A DNA stretch of 64,000 bases, taken from NCBI GenBank assembly GCA_016875395.1, contig VGRF01000001.1:280988-344987 (forward strand), given 5' to 3'. This DNA is from Deltaproteobacteria bacterium (lineage in GTDB: Bacteria > Myxococcota_A > UBA9160 > UBA6930). Shown piece after piece: positions 17,724-26,302 of the stretch; position 1 is the first letter of the stretch, and each line of letters opens with the position of its first letter. The position numbers were made by a program, and so were the translations under genes. The notes under the pieces are model-generated. The model ran no database searches and was not told the DNA's origin. It was given only the letters and a program-made list of their open reading frames with translations.

Positions 17724-18455
17724 TCAGACCTTGAGGACGCGGCTGCGCTCGAGCGTGTAGGCGAGCAGCGCGGCCTCGGTGCGGTCGTCGACGCCGCGGA
17801 AGCGCACGCCCATCCCGGTGGGCAGATTCCCGCGCGCGAGGTTGCCGGGGACGTTCGTCATCACGACCTCGGCCGCGACGCGCACGTCGTCGCCGGGCAG
17901 GGGCAGCCCCAGGTGCACGAGCGTGCGCGGCTGCGAGGGCTGCGTGGTCGCGACGAACGCGCCGCTCGCGGACAGCGAGTAGAGCTTCGCGGGGCGCTCG
18001 CGGCCGTTCGAGCGGAAGTTCACCGGCCAGTTCGTCGGCACGCGCTCCGCTTTGCGCTCCATGCGAACCGGCAAGCTGCCAGCGAGAGCGCGGTTGGCCT
18101 GGAAGCGCATGAGGTGGTCGTCGATCGGGAACCAGAGCGCATGGTCGACGCCCGCGCGGCGGAGTCGCTCACGCAGGTTCGGGTCGGGGCGCATTCCGCA
18201 CGCGAGCATCGGCAGCATGCCCATGCGGCCGCCGGCGCGGATCGCTTGCTGCACGCTCGACAGATCTTGCGCGGGCAGGTCGACAGGAATCACGGCCGCA
18301 CCCAGCAGGAAACGTGGATCGCGCAAAACCTCGGTGGCGTCGCGCGGCGTCTTCGCGCGCACGACGTGAAACTCGAGCGCGGCGAGGCGGCGTGCGATGG
18401 GCTCCAGCGGATCACCGCCGCCCTCGATCACGAGTAGGCTCTTGCGCAGCGCCAT
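17724..18455 (-). CDS. PilZ-domain protein with degenerate receiver-like N-terminus
   Basis: The 243-residue protein starts MALRKSLLVIEGG and has an alpha/beta first half (about 1-125) that resembles a response-regulator receiver fold but lacks a recognisable phospho-acceptor Asp in the usual place. Residues about 133-240 form a PilZ-like domain: RKAERVPTNWPVNFRSNG (basic start), LYSLSASGAFVAT (DxSxxG-type part with Ser for Asp), and GVRFRGV. PilZ domains bind cyclic di-GMP; here the second motif reads SLSASG, so binding needs testing. A GAGGGGG ribosome site precedes the ATG. Divergent from the selenoprotein gene. Confidence 0.8.
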   Translation of the reverse strand: MALRKSLLVIEGGGDPLEPIARRLAALEFHVVRAKTPRDATEVLRDPRFLLGAAVIPVDLPAQDLSSVQQAIRAGGRMGMLPMLACGMRPDPNLRERLRRAGVDHALWFPIDDHLMRFQANRALAGSLPVRMERKAERVPTNWPVNFRSNGRERPAKLYSLSASGAFVATTQPSQPRTLVHLGLPLPGDDVRVAAEVVMTNVPGNLARGNLPTGMGVRFRGVDDRTEAALLAYTLERSRVLKV

Positions 18456-18557
18456 TTCGTTCCCCCTCGCGCCGGTTGCGCATCGGCGTGCGCAAGAGTT
18501 GCGCGCGTGACCGAAGTCACTGCGCGGCGCCCGCCGCTCCTCGCCTAAGCTCGGCGC

Positions 18558-19109
18558 ATGCTCGAAGTCGGCCAGCAGCTGCCTGCGCTCGAACTGCGCG
18601 ACGCGAGCGAGCGCACGGTCTCGCTCGCGTCGCTGCACGCGGACGCACCGCTCGCGCTGATCTTCCTGCGCCACTTCGGTTGACCCATCTGCCGCCAGCA
18701 CCTCGGCGAGGTGCAGAAGCGCATCGCAGAGTTCGAGAAGCGCGCGGCGACGGTCGCCGCGATCGGCCAGGGCACCGGCGCCGAGGCGGCCCGCATGGCG
18801 CGCATGTTGAAGCTCGCGTACGGCTGTTACGGCGATCCGGAGCACGACGCCTACGACGCGCTCGCGATGGGGCGGACGGGCGTCTTCGGTCTCACGCTCG
18901 CGCCGTTCCTCAGCAATCCGGCCAGCTCGCTGCGCAACCTGCGCGAAGCCGACATGCGCGCTGCCGCGAATCCGCGCAGCGACGTGTTTCGCCTCGGCGG
19001 CGCGCTGGTGGCCGACAGGCGCGGCGTGATTCGCTTCCTGCACCGCTCGCGCACGACGACGGACGTGCCGAGAACCGACGCGATCTTGGCGGCGATCGAC
19101 GCGACTTAG
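18558..19109 (+). CDS. Peroxiredoxin-like selenoprotein (AhpC-TSA_2/SelU-like), TGA codon read as selenocysteine
   Basis: Reading from ATG 18558 with one in-frame TGA (18681-18683) gives a 183-residue thioredoxin-fold protein. The TGA falls in FLRHFG-U-PIC, exactly where relatives have Cys in HFGCPFC, making a UxxC redox motif with U at residue 42. Homology continues unbroken after it (RQHLGEVQKRIAEFEKR, then GDPEHDAYDALAMG), so this is not a frameshift or decay. A perfect hairpin follows (see SECIS entry). The AhpC-TSA_2 family includes eukaryotic SelU/PRXL2 proteins; a thiol peroxidase or redox role is likely. A normal gene call would lose the first 50 or so residues. Divergent from the PilZ gene. 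Confidence 0.9.
18684..18714 (+). promoter_or_regulatory. Candidate bacterial SECIS hairpin of the peroxiredoxin-like selenoprotein
   Basis: Starting 14 bases after the TGA, GCACCTC (18698-18704) pairs perfectly with GAGGTGC (18708-18714), leaving loop GGC. Bacterial SECIS elements lie directly 3' of the UGA inside the coding sequence, with G at the start of the apical loop about 16-37 bases from the UGA; the loop G here is about 22 bases away. The structure is read by eye; no covariance model was run. Confidence 0.7.
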
Positions 19110-20395
19110 CTCGCGTCGCGCGGAGCGTTCTTGCGCAGCCAGAGCACGAGCGCGACGGCGACGACGATCAGCCCCAACAAGAGCCCGAGCCAGAGCCCGC
19201 GTAGGCCGAGCGGCGTGCGCAGCGCCAGATACCCGCCGACGGGCAGCGCGATCACCCAGTAGCCGGCGATGTTCGCGAGTGTCGCCGGCATCGGGCGGCC
19301 CATGCCGCGCAGCATTCCGCACGCGGCCGCCTGCATGCCGTCGAAGATCTCGAATGCCCCGGCGATGGGCAGGATCGCCGCGCAGGCGGCGATCACGGCG
19401 ACGTCGCGGGTGAACGCGTGCGGCAGGACGTCGCGGCCCAGGATGAACGTGCCGGCCGCAAGCGCCATGAACGCGGCGCTGCACGCGATGCCGAGCCAGC
19501 CGGCGCGCGTGGCTGCGGCGGCGTTGCCCGCGCCGATCAGATTCCCCGCGCGAATCGTCACGGCCTGCGAGATGCCGAGCGGAATCATGAAGGTGATCGA
19601 CGCGAACTGCATCGCGATCTGATGCGCCGCGAGTTGCGTCGCGCCGAGCGGCCCGGCGATGTAGTTCGCGAAGCCGAACGCCCACATCTCGGTGCAGGTC
19701 TGGAACGCGATCGGGATGCCGAGTGCGAGCACCTCGCGCTGATTGCGCCACGCGAAGGCGTGCGCGCCGAAGGGCACCCACGCGCCCTCGTGCAGGCGGA
19801 ACGCGCGCGTCCACGCGACCAGCGTGAGCGCGCTCGCCACGCGGGTCGCTGCCGTCGCGATGCCCGCGCCCGTCGCGCCGAGCTCGGGCGCGCCGAACTG
19901 CCCGTAGATCAGCGCCCACGCCGCGGCGGCGTTCACGACGTTCGCCACGGCCATCACCACGACCGTCTGTCGCACGTGCTCGCGGTTCTGCAGGTAGCGC
20001 GAGAGCGCGGTGCTCCCGAGGAAGAACGGAATGCTCGGAATCTGCGCGTGCACGAATTTCGCCGCGACCTTCGCGAGCTCGGGATCCTGGCCCGCCGCGA
20101 CGAGCACCGGCTCGGTGAAGAGCCAAGCGATCGCAACGGGGATCGAGAGCACGCCCGCGAGCACGAGCCCCGTGTGAAACGCGCGCGCCGAGCGCTCGCC
20201 GTTTCGCGCGCCGTGCGCCTGCGAGATGATCGGATCGAGCCCGAGCAGGATGCCGTTCGCGAACATGATCGTGCCGAAGATCCACGGGTTGCCGAGGCCG
20301 GCGGCAGCGAGCTCGCGCGTCCCGTAGTGGCCGAGCAGTAGCTGGTCGACCACGCCCATCGCGATCATGCCGATGTTCGAGAAGGCGACGGGCAC
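19106..20395 (-). CDS. MATE family multidrug/drug:sodium antiporter
   Basis: The 429-residue product has the twelve hydrophobic segments of MATE transporters in two homologous halves (MGVVDQLLLGHYGTRELAAAGLG and later FASITFMIPLGISQAVTIRAGNLIGAG in outline). It should export cationic compounds in exchange for sodium or protons. The GTG at 20395 cuts close to the first helix (VPVAFSNIGMIAMG) and has no ribosome site. The frame stays open upstream through RRLARLA, and a GGAG sits 8 bases before an in-frame ATT near 20470, so the true start may be further upstream. It is convergent with the selenoprotein gene and overlaps its last codon and stop by four bases. Confidence 0.9.
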   Translation of the reverse strand: MPVAFSNIGMIAMGVVDQLLLGHYGTRELAAAGLGNPWIFGTIMFANGILLGLDPIISQAHGARNGERSARAFHTGLVLAGVLSIPVAIAWLFTEPVLVAAGQDPELAKVAAKFVHAQIPSIPFFLGSTALSRYLQNREHVRQTVVVMAVANVVNAAAAWALIYGQFGAPELGATGAGIATAATRVASALTLVAWTRAFRLHEGAWVPFGAHAFAWRNQREVLALGIPIAFQTCTEMWAFGFANYIAGPLGATQLAAHQIAMQFASITFMIPLGISQAVTIRAGNLIGAGNAAAATRAGWLGIACSAAFMALAAGTFILGRDVLPHAFTRDVAVIAACAAILPIAGAFEIFDGMQAAACGMLRGMGRPMPATLANIAGYWVIALPVGGYLALRTPLGLRGLWLGLLLGLIVVAVALVLWLRKNAPRDAS

Positions 20396-20528
20396 CGCGA
20401 GGCGCGCCAGACGGCGAGCTTCGCCGGCAAGGGCGCCGCTCGGGGCAGTCGTGCTCGGCGTGCTGGAAATGGCGAGAGCTCCGCGCAGCCGGGTGTTATG
20501 GCGGATGCGTCGCGAGCGCGCGAGTCGG

Positions 20529-21149
20529 CTAGCTCAGCGCGAAGCCGACGTGCTCCGACAACTCCGCGAGCGCCGGGCCGGGCGCGTCGACCTTGATCGT
20601 GCGCATGCCGAGCTCGCGCGCGGCTTTGAGGTTGCGGCCGATGTCGTCCAGGAACACGGCCTCGCTCGGAGCGACGCCCAGCGTCTCGCAGGCGAGGTGG
20701 TAGATGCGCGGGTCGGGCTTGCGCAGGCCGACCTTGCTCGACTCGATGAACGCGTCGAACAGGTCCTTCAGATCGTGCGTCGGCTCGCCCCGCTCGTTCG
20801 CCCAGTTGTTGGTGAGCGCGCCCGCCCGCAGGCCGCGCCCGCGAATGCGCCGGATCGCCTCGAGCATCGCCGGCCGCGGTCCGCACTCGGCGATGCGCGC
20901 CATCATCGCGGCCGCGGAGAGGACGTGGCCCGCTGCGCGCACCTCCGCTTCGAAGTCGCGATGGAACGCGTCCATCGACACTTCGCCGCGCTCGAGCCGC
21001 GACCATGCGCCTTGCGGTCCCGTGTCGACGACGACGCGGTTCACGACGCCTTCCGGAATGCCGAGCTCGCGCTCGTAGCGGTTGATGGCGTGGAGAGGCG
21101 AGTCGATGACGACTCCCCCGAGATCAAATATCACGGCGCGAACGGGCAT
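20529..21149 (-). CDS. HAD-superfamily (subfamily IA) hydrolase
   Basis: A 206-residue haloacid-dehalogenase-fold protein. Motif I is IFDLGGVVID (Asp nucleophile; the usual second Asp is Gly, as in the DLGGV subgroup related to the soluble epoxide-hydrolase N-domain and YihX). Motif II is ALTNNWA, the Lys is in SKVGLRKPDPRIY, and motif IV is AVFLDDIGRNLKAA. It is probably a phosphatase acting on a small metabolite. It precedes the MATE gene on the same strand with a gap of about 130 bases. A dispersed hairpin repeat (copy B) lies between it and the divergent EAL gene. Confidence 0.88.
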   Translation of the reverse strand: MPVRAVIFDLGGVVIDSPLHAINRYERELGIPEGVVNRVVVDTGPQGAWSRLERGEVSMDAFHRDFEAEVRAAGHVLSAAAMMARIAECGPRPAMLEAIRRIRGRGLRAGALTNNWANERGEPTHDLKDLFDAFIESSKVGLRKPDPRIYHLACETLGVAPSEAVFLDDIGRNLKAARELGMRTIKVDAPGPALAELSEHVGFALS

Positions 21150-21413
21150 CGGGGCAGGCTACCTCGGTGGCGGTTTCGTTGCGGCTTCAGCCTTGTTTAC
21201 TTCGCATCGGGCTCGAAGACTCGCCCGCTGCTGCGCGCTTCGCTTGCCGCCTCGGCCGACCTGCTTGGGTGGAGCGGTCGACTTCGAGGTCGTTCTGACT
21301 TTTGCTGCGGCGCGACAAACGTGTTTCTCGGGCGCTCGTTCGTTGCGGCGCGGCGTTCGAGGCTTCTTGGCGCGCTGCGGTGGTGTGCCTCAATCGCGCA
21401 GTGTTGCCGGCCG
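21150..21413. repeat. Intergenic gap with dispersed hairpin repeat, copy B
   Basis: The repeat runs from CCTTGTTTAC at 21191 to about 21300. Its hairpin is CGGGC (21208-21212) and GCCCG (21223-21227) around loop TCGAAGACTC. It is followed by the conserved core CGCGCTTCGCTTGC and CTCGGCCGACCTGCTTGGG, then GGTCGACTTCGAGGTC. This copy sits between divergent starts (HAD hydrolase and EAL protein), unlike copies C and D, which sit between convergent stops. Promoters for both genes must be in or near this element; none could be assigned. Confidence 0.78.
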
Positions 21414-22691
21414 ATGCGTCGTTTCATGCACGATCCTGAGAAGCAGCAGCGGGATGAAGTGGCGGCGGTGGTGTTGCCGCGGCTTGGGGAACAGCTCGAG
21501 GGGGTGCTGGCGCGGTTCGAGGCGCTGCCGCTGCTCGGCGTGTTCGTCGTGGATGCGAGCGAGCTCGCGTTCGTGGAGGCGGGGCATGGCGGCGCGGCGC
21601 GGGCGCAGGCGCTGGCGCGGGTGGGCGCGCTCGTGCGCGGGATCGTGGATCCGTTCTTTGGCGGCGAAGCGTTCGTCGTTTCCGGGGATGCCGGCACGCT
21701 CGAGGTGATCGGTTTCGTGTGCCGCGAGGCGAGCGACGGCGCGCTGTTCCGGCAGGAGCTGCCCGGGCTCGCTCGTGCGCTCGAGCGCGGCATCGAGCAG
21801 GCGGGGCGCAAGCTCGTGTATCCGTTGGCGCGCGAGGCGCCGTTGTTAGGGGTCGGCTACGCGGCGGCGCTCCGCAATCCGTTCCGCGCGGGCGAAACGC
21901 AGCTGCGCGCCGTGATCGACGAGGCGCGCGCGGACGCCGTGCTCGCGAGGCGCGTGCGCGAACGCCAGCGGCGACACGCGTTCCTCAGCATGCTGCTCTC
22001 GAACGGCGTGAGCTCGGTGTACGAGCCGATCGTGTCCGTCGCGTCGAAGACCGTGTTCGGATACGAGGCGCTCGCGCGCGGGCCGGAAAGCAGCGAGTTC
22101 CACTCGCCCGCGGTGATGTTCGGAACCGCCGAGCGCGAGGGCCTCGTCTACGAGCTCGACTGCCTGTGCCGCCGCAGCGGCCTCGACGGCGCGAACGCGC
22201 TGCCGGGCGGCACGCGGCTGTTCCTCAACGTGCGACCCACTGCGATCCACGACCCGCAGTTCCGGCCCGACGCCGTCACCCGCACGCTCGCTGCGGCGAA
22301 CCTCTCGCCGAGCGACGTGGTGTTCGAGATCTCCGAGCAGGAGTCGATCGAGAACTTCGGCGCGTTCCGCGAGATTCGCGACGAGTACCGCAAGCTCGGC
22401 TTCCAGTTCGCGCTCGACGACACGGGCGCCGGCTACGCGAGCCTGCACGCGCTGATCGAGCTCGAGCCCGAGTTCATCAAGGTCGACCGTGCGCTGATCA
22501 CGAACCTCGACACCGACGGCTCGAAGCAGAACTTGTTACGGGCGCTGCAGCTCGTGGCCGACGGCATCGGCGCGCAGATCATCGGCGAGGGCCTCGACAC
22601 ACTCGAAGAGCTGGACATGCTCGGGCAGCTGGGGATTCCGTTTGGGCAGGGTTGGCTCTTCGGCCACCCAACTCCGCTGCGAGCTCGCTGA
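21414..22691 (+). CDS. EAL-domain cyclic di-GMP phosphodiesterase
   Basis: The 425-residue cytoplasmic protein has an N-terminal region (about 1-180) with the outline of a GGDEF-like fold but no GGDEF signature, then an EAL domain (about 190-420). Catalytic features are all present: YEALARG, FLNVRP, VFEISEQES, DDTGAGYASL, EFIKVDR, IIGEGLDT and FGQGWLFG. It should therefore degrade cyclic di-GMP to pGpG and may be controlled by its N-terminal part. Start is ATG 21414 or 21426 (MRRFMHDPEK); no clear ribosome site favours either. With the nearby PilZ protein and the PilT genes it points to c-di-GMP control of surface behaviour. Confidence 0.9.
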   Translation: MRRFMHDPEKQQRDEVAAVVLPRLGEQLEGVLARFEALPLLGVFVVDASELAFVEAGHGGAARAQALARVGALVRGIVDPFFGGEAFVVSGDAGTLEVIGFVCREASDGALFRQELPGLARALERGIEQAGRKLVYPLAREAPLLGVGYAAALRNPFRAGETQLRAVIDEARADAVLARRVRERQRRHAFLSMLLSNGVSSVYEPIVSVASKTVFGYEALARGPESSEFHSPAVMFGTAEREGLVYELDCLCRRSGLDGANALPGGTRLFLNVRPTAIHDPQFRPDAVTRTLAAANLSPSDVVFEISEQESIENFGAFREIRDEYRKLGFQFALDDTGAGYASLHALIELEPEFIKVDRALITNLDTDGSKQNLLRALQLVADGIGAQIIGEGLDTLEELDMLGQLGIPFGQGWLFGHPTPLRAR

Positions 22692-22912
22692 CGCTCGCTC
22701 TTCGCTGTGTTGGGCATCGAGGCTTGCGGTTTTCCTTGTTTACTTCGCAGCGGGCTCGCGGACTCGCCCGCTGCTGCGCGCTTCGCTTGCGGCCTCGGCC
22801 GACCTGCTTGGGGGGAGCGTTCGACTTCGAGGTTCTTCCGACTCTCGCTGCGGCGCGTCAGGCATCACGGTCGGCCGTGCGTCCAGTCGCCTCGGGTCGG
22901 AGTGGGCGCTTG
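22692..22912. repeat. Intergenic gap with dispersed hairpin repeat, copy C
   Basis: Between two convergent stops, the repeat runs from CCTTGTTTAC at 22734 to about 22840. The hairpin is CAGCGGGC (22748-22755) and GCCCGCTG (22766-22773), a perfect 8-bp stem around TCGCGGACTC. The conserved core GCGCTTCGCTTGCGGCCTCG and GTTCGACTTCGAGGTT follows. A TTGTTAGG word overlaps the stop codon of the rarD gene at 22910-22917. Confidence 0.8.
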
Positions 22913-23857
22913 TTAGGTCGCGGCGAGTCGGGCGGTGCGCTGGGCGTGCCAGGCGCTGGCGGTGAAGAGGGCGATGGCGATCCAGATGCAGGTGAAGGTG
23001 AAGGCGTGCATTTTCGTGAAAGGCTCGTCGTAGGCGAGGACGGCGAGGACGAGGGAGATCATCGGGGAGAAGTATTGGAAGAGGCCAAGGCTGATGAGGG
23101 AGAGACGCTGAGCGGCGGCGGAGAAGAAGATGAGGGGGAGGGCGGTGACGGGGCCGGCGGCGATCAGCAGCGTGCGTTCGAGAGGCGTGCCGCTCGCGAG
23201 CGCACCGCCGGCGGTTGGCGTCGCGAACAGCAGCCAGGCGAGCGCGAGCGGGACGAGCGCGGCGGTTTCGAAGGCGAGGCTCGTCAGGGCGGGGACGGCC
23301 GTGCGCTTCTTCGCGACGCCGTAGGCCGCGAAGGTCGCGCCGAGCACGAGTGCGACCCACGGCACGGCGCCGAACGCTGCGATCTGCGCGCCGACGCCGA
23401 TCGCGGCGATCGCGACGGCGAGCCACTGCACGCGGCGGAGGTGTTCCCCGAACATCGCGACGCCGACCGCGGCGTTGATGAGTGGGGTCAGCAGGTACCC
23501 GAGGCTGGTCTCGACGATGCGGCCCGCCTGCACCGCCCAGATGAAGACGCCCCAGTTCACGGCGATGAACGCGCTCGCGAAGGCGAGGCCGCGCCGCTCG
23601 CGCGGCGAGCGCAGCGCCGCGCGCAGCTCGCCGAAACGCCCGAGCGCGGCCAGCAGCGCGAACGTGAAGAGCACCGAGAACAGCACGCGGTTCGCGAGCA
23701 CCTCGGGCGGCGGCACGGCGCCGAGCGCCTTCCAGTACGCCGGCAGGAGGCCCCACGCCGAGTACGCGAGCAGCGCGTACGCGGCGCCCGACGAGCCTCG
23801 TGGGGCGCCTCTCGACTCATTAGGGACCGACCCCGCGTTTGGTCCCGCGCCGCTCAC
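22913..23857 (-). CDS. rarD: EamA-family permease of RarD type
   Basis: The 314-residue protein has ten hydrophobic segments in two EamA halves. RarD-specific stretches are present: GLLPAYWKALGAV, NRVLFSVLF, NWGVFIWAVQAGRIVETSLGY and HLRRVQWLAVAIAA. RarD was named for chloramphenicol sensitivity; its natural substrate is not firmly known. GTG 23857 overlaps the TGA of the dihydrouridine synthase gene upstream (GTGA), so the pair is translated together. Its N-terminal 20 or so residues are not conserved in character, so the exact start is open. Confidence 0.88.
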   Translation of the reverse strand: MSGAGPNAGSVPNESRGAPRGSSGAAYALLAYSAWGLLPAYWKALGAVPPPEVLANRVLFSVLFTFALLAALGRFGELRAALRSPRERRGLAFASAFIAVNWGVFIWAVQAGRIVETSLGYLLTPLINAAVGVAMFGEHLRRVQWLAVAIAAIGVGAQIAAFGAVPWVALVLGATFAAYGVAKKRTAVPALTSLAFETAALVPLALAWLLFATPTAGGALASGTPLERTLLIAAGPVTALPLIFFSAAAQRLSLISLGLFQYFSPMISLVLAVLAYDEPFTKMHAFTFTCIWIAIALFTASAWHAQRTARLAAT

Positions 23858-25050
23858 CCGCCCGAGTCCGCGTCTTCGGCTTCGCGGCCCGGGGGCGTCG
23901 GGTCGTCGCGCTTCGCGAGCCAGCCTTCGGGGAGCGAGACGCGCTGGCGGCCCGCGTGCTTGCCCCGCGCGACGCGCAGGCCTTGCGCGGGGAACGGCAG
24001 CTCGCGCGCGACGCCGGCGAGCGCGGCTTCGAGCTGCGCGAACGACTCGGCGGCGACGAGCGCGGGGCGCAGTCGCGCGCCGCCGGGGAAGCACTTCGTG
24101 TACCAGCTGGCGTGCTTGCGGAAGCCGCGGATGCCGTGGCGCTCACCCCAGGCGCGCACGAGCAGCTCGGCGTGCTCGAGCAGGATGTCGCAGACGCCGC
24201 CGAGCGTGGGCGGCGGCTCGGGCTCGCGGCCGTCGAACACGCATGCGAGCTCGCGGAACAGCCACGGGCGCCCGAGGCAGCCGCGGCCCACGACGACGCC
24301 GTCGCAGCCCGTGGCGCGCATCATGCGCAGCGCGTCCCAAGCCTCCCAGATGTCACCGTTCCCCAGCACCGGGATGCGCGTCACCGCCTGCTTCAGCTCG
24401 CCGATCGCGTTCCAGTCGGCCTCGCCGTCGTAGAGCTGCGCGGCCGTGCGCGCGTGCAGCGCGACTGCGACGCAGCCCTCCTCCTGCGCGATGCGCCCGG
24501 CGTCGAGGAAGGTTGTTATGGACTCGTCGACGCCGATGCGGAACTTGATCGTGACCGGCACGTCGCCCGCGTTCGCGACCGCCGCGGCCACGATGCGCGC
24601 GAGCAGCCGCGGGCGCGCGGGGATCGCGGCGCCGCCGCCGCGGCTCGTCACCTTGCGCACGGGGCAGCCGAAGTTCATGTCGATGTGGTCGACCTGGTCC
24701 TCGCCCACGAGCTGCGCCACCGCTTCGCCCACGATCACGGGGTCGACGCCGTAGAGCTGGAGGCTGCGCGGCTTCTCGTCCGGCGCGAACTGCGCGAGGC
24801 GCAGCGTCTTGGCGTTGCCCTCGACCAGCGCGCGCGCCGTGATCATCTCGCTCACGTAGAGCCCTGCGCCGAAGCGGCGGCAGAGCGTGCGGAAGGGTGC
24901 GTTCGTGACGCCCGCCATCGGCGCGAGCACGACCGGCGGCCACACCGCGAGCGGGCCCATGCGCAGCGTCGCGAACTCGCCCGGCTGCGCCGGAGCGACG
25001 CCCTCGTTCAGCGCGCTACGCGGCGCCCGCGGTGTCTCGCTCAGCTGCAC
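23854..25050 (-). CDS. tRNA-dihydrouridine synthase (DusB-like)
   Basis: A 398-residue FMN enzyme with the Dus signature: VVLAPMAGVTNAPFRTLC, HIDMNFGCPVRKVTSRGGGA (with the catalytic Cys in FGCP), a TIKFRIGVDE strand, and CDGVVVGRGCLGRPWLF for phosphate binding. It reduces uridines in tRNA D-loops using NADPH. The C-terminal helical domain (about 270-398) is longer than minimal and ends in a charged tail. GTG 25050 lacks a good ribosome site; an in-frame ATG (MGPLAVWPP, 24960) 30 codons later is the alternative. First gene of a pair with rarD and 10 bases after bolA. Confidence 0.92.
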   Translation of the reverse strand: MQLSETPRAPRSALNEGVAPAQPGEFATLRMGPLAVWPPVVLAPMAGVTNAPFRTLCRRFGAGLYVSEMITARALVEGNAKTLRLAQFAPDEKPRSLQLYGVDPVIVGEAVAQLVGEDQVDHIDMNFGCPVRKVTSRGGGAAIPARPRLLARIVAAAVANAGDVPVTIKFRIGVDESITTFLDAGRIAQEEGCVAVALHARTAAQLYDGEADWNAIGELKQAVTRIPVLGNGDIWEAWDALRMMRATGCDGVVVGRGCLGRPWLFRELACVFDGREPEPPPTLGGVCDILLEHAELLVRAWGERHGIRGFRKHASWYTKCFPGGARLRPALVAAESFAQLEAALAGVARELPFPAQGLRVARGKHAGRQRVSLPEGWLAKRDDPTPPGREAEDADSGG

Positions 25051-25060
25051 GGCGCACTCG

Positions 25061-25333
25061 TTACGGCGTCTTGATCGTCATGCGGTCGATCGCATGCACC
25101 GGCGCGGAGTCGCCCGCCATCAAGTGCGCGATCGCGGCATAGACGGTCTGCTGCTGCTTCACGCGATTCAATCCCGCGAGCGCGCTCGACGTCACCGCGA
25201 GCTCGAAGTGACCGGCGCCGCCGGCTCTCACCTCGACCTCGGCGCCCGGCAGCGCCTTGCGGATCGCATCGCCGAGCTGCTGCGCGATCTCCTCGGGCTC
25301 CGGCGGCGGCGAGCTCAGAATCTTCAGCGCCAT
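25061..25333 (-). CDS. bolA: BolA family protein
   Basis: A 90-residue protein with the BolA fold signature: the helix EEIAQQLGDAIRKALPGAEVEV, the strand HFELAVTSSALAGLNRVKQQ (the place of the FxGxxxxxRHR segment, with VKQQQ) and AIAHLMAGDSAPVHAID. BolA proteins pair with monothiol CGFS glutaredoxins to bind or relay [2Fe-2S] clusters. Such a glutaredoxin is encoded just upstream on the same strand (39-base gap), so the two probably work as a complex. An AAGGAA ribosome site precedes the ATG. Confidence 0.93.
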   Translation of the reverse strand: MALKILSSPPPEPEEIAQQLGDAIRKALPGAEVEVRAGGAGHFELAVTSSALAGLNRVKQQQTVYAAIAHLMAGDSAPVHAIDRMTIKTP

Positions 25334-25372
25334 CGTGGCGTTCCTTCTGGACCGACATCGGTCCGTTGCGCT

Positions 25373-26302
25373 CTAGTAACGAGGGACGTTCGGGTCGACT
25401 TCCTGCGACCACGCGTCGATGCCGCCCGCCACGTTCCACACGTTCGTGAAGCCGAGCGCGGCGAAGTGCTCGGCGGCGCGCTGGCTGCGGCCGCCGTGGT
25501 GGCAGTGGAAGACGAGCAGCGTGGCCTTGTCGAGCTGCTCGAGCTGCGCGGCGACGTCGCTGTCCAGCAGCCGCGCGCCCTCGATGTGCGCGACCGCGCG
25601 CTCCTCCGGCGTGCGCACGTCGAAGAGCCCCATGCGCTCGCCGGAGCGCAGGCGCTGCGCGAGCTCCGCCACGCTCATCTGGCGCACTTCGGCGCTCTTC
25701 GGTGCGTTCGGATTGTCGATGCGGAACGCGGGGCCCTCGGCGCGCGCCTCCGCGTCGAGCGTGAGGCCGTTCGCGCGGGGCGCGCTCAGCGGATCGATCT
25801 CGATCGCAACGCCGTTCGCCGTGAGTGAGATCGCGCCCGGCTCGCTCGGGCCGAAGTAGAGGCTGTGCTGGAACTGCGCGTCGATCGCGATGTGCAGCGG
25901 GCCCGCCGAGCGCGACGCCATCTTGCGCAGCGAGTCCGCGGCCGCGTCGGTCAGCGTGATCTCGGGAATCTCGATCACCGGCTTCGGCACCCCGAGCGCG
26001 TCGTAGAGGGATCCGTCCGCGAGCATCTCCTGCACGATGTCGCAGCCGCCGATGAACTCACCGCCGACGTAGAGCTGCGGAATCGTCGGCCACGACGAGA
26101 ACTGCTTGATGCCGTCGCGCAGCGCGGCGTCCGCGAGCACGTTCACCGTGGCGTACTCGGGGATCAGGCTGTCGAGGATGCGGCACACCGTCGCGCTGAA
26201 TCCGCACTGCGGCGCGCCACGCACGCCCTTCATGAAGAGCACGACGCGCTCAGAGGCGATCAGTCCTTCGAGGCGCGAGCGGACGGCGGGATCGAGCTGC
26301 AT
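25373..26302 (-). CDS. Monothiol glutaredoxin (CGFS) / IscA-like / rhodanese triple fusion
   Basis: The 309-residue protein has three parts. Residues 1-107 are a Grx4-type glutaredoxin with KGVRGAPQCGFS (Cys33) and WPTIPQLYVGGEFIGG. Residues about 112-200 resemble an A-type iron-sulphur carrier (ITLTDAAADSLRKMASR) but lack its three cysteines. Residues 208-309 are a rhodanese domain with Cys267 in VFHCHHGGRSQR and a closing AWSQEVDPNVPRY. It is likely a [2Fe-2S] carrier with a sulphur-handling domain, partner of the adjacent BolA. An AGGAG ribosome site sits 7 bases before ATG 26302; the frame is open 17 codons further up but without a ribosome site. Confidence 0.92.
   Translation of the reverse strand: MQLDPAVRSRLEGLIASERVVLFMKGVRGAPQCGFSATVCRILDSLIPEYATVNVLADAALRDGIKQFSSWPTIPQLYVGGEFIGGCDIVQEMLADGSLYDALGVPKPVIEIPEITLTDAAADSLRKMASRSAGPLHIAIDAQFQHSLYFGPSEPGAISLTANGVAIEIDPLSAPRANGLTLDAEARAEGPAFRIDNPNAPKSAEVRQMSVAELAQRLRSGERMGLFDVRTPEERAVAHIEGARLLDSDVAAQLEQLDKATLLVFHCHHGGRSQRAAEHFAALGFTNVWNVAGGIDAWSQEVDPNVPRY

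Noticed and set aside
20371..20500. Separate small gene upstream of the MATE transporter
   Set aside because: The sequence is better explained as the open N-terminal extension of the transporter frame; no independent start with a ribosome site and no homology was seen.
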